DNA of 5,962 nucleotides from Sulfurimonas sp. (lineage in GTDB: Bacteria > Campylobacterota > Campylobacteria > Campylobacterales > Sulfurimonadaceae), in assembly GCA_030673275.1 (NCBI GenBank), contig DAOVJL010000084.1, positions 1 through 5,962 of the forward strand, given 5' to 3'. A program made the translations under genes and the position numbers. Below the pieces are notes generated by a model. That model was not told the origin of the DNA and did not search any database. It worked only from the letters and a program-made list of their open reading frames with translations. Shown one piece after another: positions 1 to 5,915 of the stretch. Numbering within the stretch: position 1 is the first letter of the stretch; every line of letters starts with the position of its first letter.

Positions 1-1428
1 AGAAAATCTATTAACCTATCCAAGTTCAGTGAAGCAGTATCCATACTTAAAACACCATCAAACGGATACTTTATTGGTGGCTATTCTGTTGATGGCTTAC
101 TTCTAATTGTAAAACTTGATTCAAGCGGAAATAAAATCTTTATTAAAACATTTGGAACAAGTAATGATGACAAAATGAGCAAGTTAATTCAGCTTCGTGA
201 TGGCGGTGTACTTGCTATTGGCTCATCTACTACCACACGAAACCAAAGTGACAGACTTTTTGAAAGAGGACTGGGTCTTAACGATATTTACTTAACTAGA
301 TTTTCTAAAAATGGCACGAAGCTATGGAGTAAAAAATATGGTACAGAGTATGATGATAAAGGCATAGATGCAGTAGAAGCGAATGATGGGAGCATAATAG
401 TTCTAAGCCAAACGAATCATGACAAATATAAAAACATATCTATTATGAGAATCACAGGCAATGGAAATAAAATATGGATGAAACATTATAAAAATGAAAA
501 AATCACTACTCCATATAAAATTATTAAATTAAGAGATAATAATTTTGTTGTATCACTTACTCAAGAAAACGAAATGAATAAACATCAAATCAGACTTATT
601 AAATTTGATCTTCAAAAAAATATTTTACTTGATAAAATAGTATACACAACATATGCAAGTGTTTTAAAAGATATAAAAGAGTATTCTGATTCCAGAATTA
701 TAGGAGTTGGCTACGTTCAAGACACCTATAATACAGATGGACTTGTAATGCTTTTAAACAACGAGCTTGAGATGCTAAGTCAAGAACACTACGGTAAAGA
801 AAACTATGATGCTTTTAACAGTGTTGCTATACTTCATAACTCACAAGCAGCAGTTGTAGGCGTTCATACTAATGAAAATTCTCAAGAGTCTAACATGTGG
901 ATTGTAAAACTAAACAGAGATATTTCAATGGCTCAAATATCTGATAAATCAGTTAATTTTTATGAAGAGTTATCTTCTATCTTTAAAGAAGAAATTCAAA
1001 CAAATAAAATAGTTATAAAAGAGGACTTATCTATTGATTTTATAGATAAAAATCTATATTTTAAAACTTCTATATATGAACTCAGCACTAAACAAAAAGA
1101 GTTTTTACAGATGTTTAGTTCTAAATTATTACCATTTTTATATAAACATAAAGAGTATATAGGTATATTAGAGGTTAGTGGTCATACTTCAAGTGAATGG
1201 GGCGGTACAGACTTTTCAAACTCTTTTTTAAAGAATGAAAAACTATCAATGAACCGTTCTTATTCAACACTTGCATTTATGTTTAAAAAGCAAAATCAAA
1301 AAACTAAGAAATGGCTGTCAGATGTGGTTAAGGGCAGTGGTCTCGGCTTCTCAAAAAAACAGATGTTTAATGAGAAAGAAGACAGAGAAAAATCAAGAAG
1401 AGTATCTTTCAAGATTATTCTAAAATAA
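1..1428 (+). CDS. Repeat-containing envelope protein with C-terminal OmpA-like domain (5'-truncated)
   Basis: The reading frame is open from the first base, so the gene starts upstream and 475 C-terminal residues are visible; the ATG at 175 is internal. Residues about 9-310 hold roughly six repeats of about 50 residues. They follow a pattern of hydrophobic strand, GG or DG turn, strand, then I-V-K-L or similar, D/N-x-x-G-N-K-I-W and a [FY]-G turn, as in beta-propeller (WD40/PQQ-like) blades. Residues about 346-475 form an OmpA C-terminal domain: GHTSS at 394-398, an N-x-K-L-S-x-x-R stretch ending at Arg419, G-x-G near 446-450, and a final SRRVSFKI. In the family this domain binds peptidoglycan diaminopimelate, so the protein probably anchors in the periplasm or outer membrane. 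The Asp that normally follows GHT is Ser397, while the partner Arg419 is kept. A signal peptide would lie outside the window. The role of the propeller, perhaps protein or ligand binding, is unknown. The domain call is firm and the function is not. Confidence 0.8.
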   Translation, partial: RKSINLSKFSEAVSILKTPSNGYFIGGYSVDGLLLIVKLDSSGNKIFIKTFGTSNDDKMSKLIQLRDGGVLAIGSSTTTRNQSDRLFERGLGLNDIYLTRFSKNGTKLWSKKYGTEYDDKGIDAVEANDGSIIVLSQTNHDKYKNISIMRITGNGNKIWMKHYKNEKITTPYKIIKLRDNNFVVSLTQENEMNKHQIRLIKFDLQKNILLDKIVYTTYASVLKDIKEYSDSRIIGVGYVQDTYNTDGLVMLLNNELEMLSQEHYGKENYDAFNSVAILHNSQAAVVGVHTNENSQESNMWIVKLNRDISMAQISDKSVNFYEELSSIFKEEIQTNKIVIKEDLSIDFIDKNLYFKTSIYELSTKQKEFLQMFSSKLLPFLYKHKEYIGILEVSGHTSSEWGGTDFSNSFLKNEKLSMNRSYSTLAFMFKKQNQKTKKWLSDVVKGSGLGFSKKQMFNEKEDREKSRRVSFKIILK

Positions 1429-1429
1429 T

Positions 1430-1744
1430 TTACTCTTGTATTGAAGATGCTCTAAAATCAAGACGAACTTTGTCTTGTTTTAATTTTTTATATAGTTTAA
1501 ATTTAGCTTTTTCTAACTCTTCATCATTATATGAAAAAGTAGATTTCATCTCTTGGTTATCAAGTTGTGCACTGTCCATTGCAAAAAGTTTTAACTCTTT
1601 TTTGGTAAGTTTAGCTTTAAGCACACCATATAATACTTTGTCATTTTCTATAAGGTCAACTATATCCATCTTACAAAATCTCGCACACATCTGCCTAAAA
1701 TTATTCTCTTCGTTATACTGTCTCCAAACTGTATTATCTAGCAT
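1430..1744 (-). CDS. Conserved-looking hypothetical protein, translationally coupled to serB
   Basis: This encodes 104 residues of unrecognised function. The frame extends upstream to 1825, but that part lies inside serB and yields an Arg/Lys-rich, unlikely peptide. The ATG at 1744-1742 is preferred because it has a strong ribosome binding site 7 nt upstream and overlaps the serB stop by one base (TAATG). The product is soluble and highly charged, with no signal peptide or membrane segment and a probably largely alpha-helical fold. It has one Trp (residue 7), a C-x3-C pair (Cys20 and Cys24) and a Lys/Glu-rich C-terminal helix around residues 73-95. The Cys pair alone does not support metal binding. 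Its 3' end lies 1 bp from the stop of the convergent OmpA-like gene and carries that gene's likely terminator. It is almost certainly co-transcribed with serB, but nothing visible links it to serine metabolism. Confidence 0.75.
   Translation of the reverse strand: MLDNTVWRQYNEENNFRQMCARFCKMDIVDLIENDKVLYGVLKAKLTKKELKLFAMDSAQLDNQEMKSTFSYNDEELEKAKFKLYKKLKQDKVRLDFRASSIQE
1455..1490 (+). terminator. Probable intrinsic terminator of the OmpA-like gene, inside the convergent gene
   Basis: CAAGACGA (1459-1466) pairs with TTGTCTTG (1470-1477), with one G-U pair and a 3-nt loop. A mismatch is followed by three further A-T pairs (1455-1457 with 1479-1481). The tail is T-rich (1478-1489, TTTTAATTTTTT with one AA break). 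It lies 27-62 bases after the stop of the + strand gene and inside codons 88-97 of the convergent 104-residue gene. The stem is only moderately GC-rich, so strength is uncertain. Confidence 0.5.
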
Positions 1745-2367
1745 TATATTTTCTCCAAAATAAGTCTTAAATCTTTTTCTTTTATTATTATATTTGCCTC
1801 TTTTGCCAAAATCTCTCTTGCGCAAAAAGCTATTCTTGTCCCAGCGTGAGCAAACATAGACAAGTCATTTGCTCCATCACCACATACTAAAGTTTCCTCT
1901 TCTGACACACCTAAAATATTTTGAAGACGAACGAGCATGTCTCCTTTTGAGAAATTAAACATCATATCTCCGCCAACAAGACCAGTAAGTTTTCCATCTT
2001 TATGGTGTAGTGCATTTGAAAAATCTGCATCATATCCCAAGATATCTTTTGCATATGCTGTTGCGCTTCTAAAACCGCCGCTAAAACATACAACTGTCAT
2101 ACCTCTTTTTTTAAGCTCTGCTATTGTCTCTACTGCTCCTGGCATATATGGAAGGCTTTGAGAAATTCTCTCTACAACACTATAATCCAGACCTTTTAAT
2201 AGCCCTACTCTTTGTTGTAGTGACTCAAAAAAATCAAGTTCTCCACTCATTGCAGCTTCAGTTATTTTACTGACTTGCTCGCCAAGACCAAGTTCTCGTG
2301 CGAAAAAATCTATAGTCTCACCATCCATAAGTGTAGAATCAAAATCAAATACCGCTAGCTTTAGCAT
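1744..2367 (-). CDS. serB: Phosphoserine phosphatase
   Basis: SerB hydrolyses O-phospho-L-serine to serine and phosphate, the last step of the phosphorylated serine pathway, in the cytoplasm. The 207-residue product has the haloacid dehalogenase motifs in order: DFDST with nucleophile Asp8 and Asp10; the substrate-binding Glu17 region and Arg53; motif II SGG at 96-98; motif III Lys141; and motif IV GDGANDL at 163-169 with metal ligands Asp164 and Asp168. This spacing matches the compact archaeal/bacterial SerB type without an N-terminal ACT domain. The cap region lies between motifs I and II. The start is supported by AGAGGTG (minus strand, 2380-2374) 6 nt upstream. It is the first gene of a two-gene unit whose second gene overlaps it by one base, and it is divergent from the folate reductase gene. 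All catalytic residues are present. A related HAD phosphatase is possible, but the motif match favours SerB. Confidence 0.93.
   Translation of the reverse strand: MLKLAVFDFDSTLMDGETIDFFARELGLGEQVSKITEAAMSGELDFFESLQQRVGLLKGLDYSVVERISQSLPYMPGAVETIAELKKRGMTVVCFSGGFRSATAYAKDILGYDADFSNALHHKDGKLTGLVGGDMMFNFSKGDMLVRLQNILGVSEEETLVCGDGANDLSMFAHAGTRIAFCAREILAKEANIIIKEKDLRLILEKI
1752..1756 (-). promoter_or_regulatory. Ribosome binding site fixing the start of the 104-residue gene
   Basis: Read on the minus strand this is GGAGA, 7 nt before the ATG at 1744 and inside the last codons of serB. It supports the short form over the longer frame beginning at 1825, and suggests translational coupling through the TAATG overlap. 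Confidence 0.7.
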
Positions 2368-2373
2368 TCAAAA

Positions 2374-2380
2374 CACCTCT
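2374..2380 (-). promoter_or_regulatory. serB ribosome binding site
   Basis: Read on the minus strand this is AGAGGTG, with 6 nt before the serB ATG at 2367. It also occupies the -35 region of the rightward promoter. Confidence 0.6.
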
Positions 2381-2393
2381 TTTAGTCTCTTTT

Positions 2394-2402
2394 TGTTATA
2401 AT
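2394..2402 (+). promoter_or_regulatory. Extended -10 promoter of the folate reductase gene
   Basis: TGTTATAAT matches the extended -10 consensus TGnTATAAT perfectly and is preceded by T-rich tracts rather than a -35. This is the known sigma-70 promoter style of Campylobacter and Helicobacter. The predicted start is near 2409, giving a leader of about 23 nt. Confidence 0.6.
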
Positions 2403-2408
2403 GTCGCA

Positions 2409-2414
2409 ATTATA
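2409..2414 (-). promoter_or_regulatory. Likely -10 box of the serB promoter
   Basis: This is a perfect TATAAT on the minus strand (ATTATA on +), giving a predicted start near 2402 and a leader of about 35 nt. There is no TGn extension and no good -35; the -35 region would fall in the first codons of the divergent gene. It forms an inverted repeat with the -10 box of the divergent gene. Confidence 0.5.
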
Positions 2415-2421
2415 GCGAATT

Positions 2422-2425
2422 AGGA
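2422..2425 (+). promoter_or_regulatory. Ribosome binding site supporting a TTG start
   Basis: AGGA lies 6 nt before the TTG at 2432. The frame has an in-frame stop at 2399-2401 and no ATG or GTG between that stop and 2432, so this site decides for the TTG start. Confidence 0.6.
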
Positions 2426-2431
2426 TGCCTT

Positions 2432-3343
2432 TTGTTTGATGAACTGATAAATAAATTAAAAAATGATACATATATTACACTTGAAACTACTCCTGGACAC
2501 TCTCCTCTGTTTTCTCCTATTATTAATAAAATAGAAGAACTAGGGCTTCAAAATCATGTTGATGCTTTTACAACTACAGATAACCCTCTAGCTAAACTAA
2601 AATATAATGCTCTTTTTGCTGCAAAAATGCTTCAAGAAAGGTTTAATAAACCAGTTATTGCTACGATGAGTATGAGAGACAGAAATAAGATTGCACTTCA
2701 ATCAGACCTTTTGGGTGCGAATGAAGTAGATATCAGAGCTATTCTTGCACTTACAGGTGATCCGGCAACTATATCTGACCAGCCACATGCAAAAGGTGTT
2801 TTTGAAGCAGACAGTTCGATGCTTTTAGACATTATTTCTTGTTTTAACAGTGGTATTGACTATGCAGGTAAACCACTTACACATAAACCTGAAACACTAT
2901 ACCCTTTTGCTGTTGTAAACTCTTATGCTAAAAATCCAAAAACACTTCAAAAAAAGATGCAAAAAAAGATAAAACATGGTGCTATTGGAATTATAACCCA
3001 ACCAGTTTATGACGTAGCAAATGCTGCGCAACTTTTAGAGCTTCGTGACGCTGCAAATAAAGAGTGTTGTAATGAAAACAAAAAAGGTGAATTAATTTTA
3101 GGAGTTTTTCCTATTACAAAACTTCGTACTGCACAGTTTTTATCTGCACATGTTCCAGGTATAAATGTTCCTGCATCTTGGCTTGAAGCACTTAGAGTTG
3201 CAAATGAAAAAGGTGTTGAAGAAGAATATAAAGTTGGATTTGAACTTAGTAAAAAACTTTTTGATGACTTAAAAGAGATTCATCCAAAAATCCACTTAAT
3301 GACTGCGAATCAGTTTCAAATAGCTAAAGATATATTAGTCTAA
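2432..3343 (+). CDS. Methylenetetrahydrofolate reductase family protein (DRN-IALQSDLLGA branch)
   Basis: This 303-residue protein has a TIM-barrel fold of the MTHFR family, which uses flavin to reduce 5,10-methylene-tetrahydrofolate to 5-methyl-tetrahydrofolate for methionine synthesis. An acidic residue sits in the first strand (Glu18, LETTPG, at the position of the general acid in E. coli MetF SFEFFPP). Further motifs are TTTDN at 47-51, the long signature MRDRNKIALQSDLLGA at 81-96, LTGDP at 107-111, AKGVFEADS at 120-128, ITQPVYD at 188-194 and LGVFPI at 223-228. The MRDRN to LTGD segment resembles the MTHFR branch known from acetogens and some other anaerobes, rather than the classical MetF of E. 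coli or Campylobacter. It starts at TTG with an AGGA site and has its own extended -10 promoter. No metV-like partner gene lies beside it. The family call is strong; the electron donor and the exact physiological reaction are uncertain, so I give no gene symbol. Confidence 0.85.
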   Translation: MFDELINKLKNDTYITLETTPGHSPLFSPIINKIEELGLQNHVDAFTTTDNPLAKLKYNALFAAKMLQERFNKPVIATMSMRDRNKIALQSDLLGANEVDIRAILALTGDPATISDQPHAKGVFEADSSMLLDIISCFNSGIDYAGKPLTHKPETLYPFAVVNSYAKNPKTLQKKMQKKIKHGAIGIITQPVYDVANAAQLLELRDAANKECCNENKKGELILGVFPITKLRTAQFLSAHVPGINVPASWLEALRVANEKGVEEEYKVGFELSKKLFDDLKEIHPKIHLMTANQFQIAKDILV

Positions 3344-3358
3344 TTGATTTAGACTGAT
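3334..3358. terminator. Hairpin over the convergent stop codons, possible bidirectional terminator
   Basis: AGTCTAA (3337-3343) and TTAGACT (3349-3355) form a perfect 7-bp inverted repeat. It extends to 10 bp through one U-G pair (3334-3336 with 3356-3358), around a 5-nt loop at 3344-3348. Each arm contains one stop codon, and the loop is exactly the gap between the two genes. The stem is AT-rich. Only a short T run (3358-3360) follows on the + strand and none on the minus strand, so its strength as an intrinsic terminator is doubtful. Confidence 0.4.
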
Positions 3359-5787
3359 TTGCCCTCACCTTTAAAATCACGTATAAACTTTCTAAAATCA
3401 TCTATCTCTAAAGGTTTACTGAAATAGTACCCCTGTATTTTATTACAGTGCAAAAATTTCAATGCATCGATATGCCCTTGAGTTTCAGAACCCTCGGCAA
3501 TCACATCTTTGCCTAAAGATCTCGCCATGGCAATAATAGCTGCTACAATGGAGCGGTCATCCTCATCTTTATCAATATCAAGAACAAAACTGCGATCAAT
3601 CTTTATAGTTTTAGCTGGCAGCTTTTTAAGATAGCTTAGCGATGAGTAGCCAGTTCCAAAATCATCAATAGATAATTTAAAACCTGTTTCATCCAGCTTT
3701 TTCAATATAGACAGTGCTTTTTCTACATTATTCATAATATGACTCTCTGTAATCTCTAGCTCAATATAGCTCTTCTCTATACCAATATCTTCAATAATAC
3801 TGCAAATATCACTAATAAAAGATTCATCTTCTAACTGTTTACTGGAGACATTAATAGATACAGTTAACATGTCACCTTCATCATGAAGCTTTTTTGTATC
3901 GATAAAAGCTTGTTTTGCTACCCATAAACCTATCTTTTTTATCTGCCCTGTCTCTTCAGCAATATGTATAAATTTATCAGGTCTTATAAGCCCAGATTTA
4001 CCATGGCTCCAACGTATTAGTGCTTCCATTCCATATACAAGTTTTGTATCAAGATTTACTTTGGGCTGATAAACCAAAAAGAACTCATCTTTACTAATTG
4101 CATTACGCATATCATTCTCTAAGAATACACGTTCCGCAATTCTTTCATGCATTGATTTAGAATAAAACTGATAGTTATGCTTACCTGAATTTTTAACTTG
4201 ATACATGGCTGTATCAGCTGCTTTCATAAGCTCTTCATAGCTTGTCCCATCATCAGGATAAATACTTATACCCATACTGATGCCTGAATATAACTCAACC
4301 CCTTCTATCTTGACTGGCGTACTGAACGTATTAACTATCTTGTCAGCAATTGGAACTATATCAACTACAGAATCTATGTTCTCTATAAGTATCGTAAATT
4401 CATCACCACCTAAACGTGCAAATGTGTCTTCTTCATTAATCAATCCTTTAATGGATTTTGTAACTTCAATTAAAAACTTATCACCCATGAGATGTCCAAG
4501 GGTGTCATTTATATTTTTAAAATTATCCATATCGATAAATAATAAAGCCATCTTTTTTTCACTATGTTTCATTGCTGGTATTCTGCTAACTACACGCTCT
4601 TCAAAAAGAACTCTGTTTGGCAAATCCGTAAGAGAATCGTAGTATGCAAGATTGTGAATTAATTTTTCTTGTTGTTTCTTATCACTTATATCATTAGTTA
4701 TAGATATATAGTTTGTTAATATGCCATCATCATTATATAAAGCTATTATATTAAGCTCTGCCGTATAAAGTGTTCCATCTTTCTTGCGGTCAATTACTTC
4801 ACCATTCCATTGACCCTTTTTATTTATATCATCCCATAGCGCATTATAAAAAAGATTATCATGCCAGCCAGAACTAAGCATACTTGGTGTTTTTCCCTTA
4901 ACATCTTCAAGTGTATATCCAGACATCTTAGTAAATGCATTGTTTACCTTAATAATACGCTGCTGAGCATCAGTTATAAGTACACCATCATTCATTTTCT
5001 CAAAAACTTCAGAAGCTAAAAGAAGTTCATTCTGTGCAATTTTTTGTTTAGTTATATCATGTACTGTACCAATAGACCTAATAGGATTTCCATCTTCATC
5101 AAATTCATGTTCGCATCTCTCTTCAACAAAACCTATTTCACCACTTTCACGAATAATACGATGTTTAACGTGGTATCCTATTTTTGCCTCAAGCGAGCTC
5201 ATATAACTATTGTTGACAAGATCAATATCATCAGGATGAATATAGTTTAAAAATGCCTCATATGTAGCACCAAACTGCTGAGGTTTAAGTCCAAAAATAC
5301 GGTAAACTTCATCAGACCAATATAGATGGTTTGTAGTCAAATCAAGTTCCCAGTGACCGATGTTTGCTAAAGCTTGTGCCTGTTCAAGACCTAATCTCAG
5401 TTTTTTATAATTTTTTTCTTCTGTTTTTTCTTTTGTTATATCCCAAAAAATACCTACAAGTGCAATAATTTCACCATTGGAATAAATAGGTTTTTTTATA
5501 GTTCTTATAATTCGTTTTTCATTATTAACAATAATAGTCTCTTCTGTATCAATTGCTTCTCTATTTTTTATAAGAGCCAAATCATCATTACGATATTTCT
5601 CGGCTATCTCTTTAGGAAAAAAATCTAAATCACTTTTACCGATAATTTCAGAAGGCTTCTTACCAATTAACTTAGCATAAGTGTTATTGGTAAAAAGATA
5701 TATAGAGTTAATATCTTTTACAAAAATATTCTGGTCAAGTGAATCAAGAATTATTTCACTGTCAAATAGCTGTTGCGATAAATCCAT
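3349..5787 (-). CDS. PAS-PAS-PAS-GGDEF-EAL cyclic-di-GMP signalling protein
   Basis: This 812-residue cytoplasmic protein has no signal peptide or membrane segment. Three PAS/PAC sensor domains lie at about 10-120, 138-250 (with the NIGHWELDL start and HPDD of the PAS_3 type) and 258-370. None shows a LOV cysteine motif. The GGDEF domain (about 378-540) has DSLTDLPNR at 384-392, Asp419, Asn427, Asp436 and the full GGDEF at 460-464, so diguanylate cyclase activity is plausible. The inhibitory I-site RxxD is changed to NEED (451-454). The EAL domain (about 555-805) keeps EAL at 588-590, Asn646, Glu678, the DDFGTGYSSL loop at 708-717, Lys729, Glu765/Glu768 and QGY at 785-787, so c-di-GMP phosphodiesterase activity is also plausible. 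Which activity dominates cannot be read from sequence. The start has only a weak AAGAGA site 8 nt upstream. It stands alone as a monocistronic gene, divergent from serS, and probably tunes motility or attachment in response to an internal signal. Confidence 0.93.
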   Translation of the reverse strand: MDLSQQLFDSEIILDSLDQNIFVKDINSIYLFTNNTYAKLIGKKPSEIIGKSDLDFFPKEIAEKYRNDDLALIKNREAIDTEETIIVNNEKRIIRTIKKPIYSNGEIIALVGIFWDITKEKTEEKNYKKLRLGLEQAQALANIGHWELDLTTNHLYWSDEVYRIFGLKPQQFGATYEAFLNYIHPDDIDLVNNSYMSSLEAKIGYHVKHRIIRESGEIGFVEERCEHEFDEDGNPIRSIGTVHDITKQKIAQNELLLASEVFEKMNDGVLITDAQQRIIKVNNAFTKMSGYTLEDVKGKTPSMLSSGWHDNLFYNALWDDINKKGQWNGEVIDRKKDGTLYTAELNIIALYNDDGILTNYISITNDISDKKQQEKLIHNLAYYDSLTDLPNRVLFEERVVSRIPAMKHSEKKMALLFIDMDNFKNINDTLGHLMGDKFLIEVTKSIKGLINEEDTFARLGGDEFTILIENIDSVVDIVPIADKIVNTFSTPVKIEGVELYSGISMGISIYPDDGTSYEELMKAADTAMYQVKNSGKHNYQFYSKSMHERIAERVFLENDMRNAISKDEFFLVYQPKVNLDTKLVYGMEALIRWSHGKSGLIRPDKFIHIAEETGQIKKIGLWVAKQAFIDTKKLHDEGDMLTVSINVSSKQLEDESFISDICSIIEDIGIEKSYIELEITESHIMNNVEKALSILKKLDETGFKLSIDDFGTGYSSLSYLKKLPAKTIKIDRSFVLDIDKDEDDRSIVAAIIAMARSLGKDVIAEGSETQGHIDALKFLHCNKIQGYYFSKPLEIDDFRKFIRDFKGEGKSV

Positions 5788-5817
5788 TTATTAAGTCTCT
5801 TATATTTTTTATATTGT

Positions 5818-5826
5818 ATTTTATCA
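5818..5826 (-). promoter_or_regulatory. Candidate extended -10 promoter of the GGDEF-EAL gene
   Basis: Read on the minus strand this is TGATAAAAT, one mismatch from TGnTATAAT, giving a start near 5811 and a leader of about 24 nt. TACAAT at 5818-5813 is an alternative. The region is so AT-rich that the choice is uncertain. Confidence 0.35.
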
Positions 5827-5880
5827 TATTATTATCACACTATATTTAAAATTATTAAGTAGCTTTGCTTTATTATATTT

Positions 5881-5889
5881 TGATATAAT
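5881..5889 (+). promoter_or_regulatory. Extended -10 promoter of serS
   Basis: TGATATAAT matches TGnTATAAT perfectly, with a T-rich upstream tract and no clear -35. The predicted start is near 5896, giving a leader of about 20 nt. The box lies inside a small inverted repeat, TGAT-ATA-ATCA (5881-5891). Confidence 0.6.
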
Positions 5890-5906
5890 CACACCACTTA
5901 TTTACT

Positions 5907-5910
5907 GGGA
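5907..5910 (+). promoter_or_regulatory. serS ribosome binding site
   Basis: GGGA lies 5 nt before the ATG at 5916. It is a modest site that agrees with the chosen start. Confidence 0.45.
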
Positions 5911-5915
5911 AAACT

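Noticed and set aside
175..177. ATG at 175 as the start of the OmpA-like protein
   Set aside because: The frame is open back to base 1 and the upstream residues form another copy of the same repeat, so this is an internal methionine.
1470..1763. A 97-codon open frame on the + strand
   Set aside because: It lies antisense to the 104-residue gene and the end of serB, with Ser/Leu-rich content typical of an antisense shadow.
1745..1825. N-terminal extension of the 104-residue gene to an ATG at 1825
   Set aside because: The extension overlaps serB, gives an implausibly basic peptide, and the internal ATG at 1744 has a strong ribosome binding site and a TAATG overlap with the serB stop.
1937..2161. 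A 74-codon open frame on the + strand
   Set aside because: It is antisense to the conserved serB coding region and has no recognisable features.
2425..2439. Four-codon ATG frame as a regulatory leader peptide
   Set aside because: It has no separate ribosome binding site, no codon bias suggesting attenuation, and no associated hairpin; it is kept only as a remark on the TTG start.
4280..4642. A 120-codon open frame on the + strand
   Set aside because: It is antisense to the well-conserved GGDEF domain, so it is a shadow of that gene.
5044..5250. A 68-codon open frame on the + strand
   Set aside because: It is antisense to the second PAS domain, with no ribosome binding site or family resemblance.
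5821..5837. Fur box
   Set aside because: TGATAA repeats recall Fur half-sites, but the arrangement is a spaced direct repeat without the inverted half, in very AT-rich DNA.
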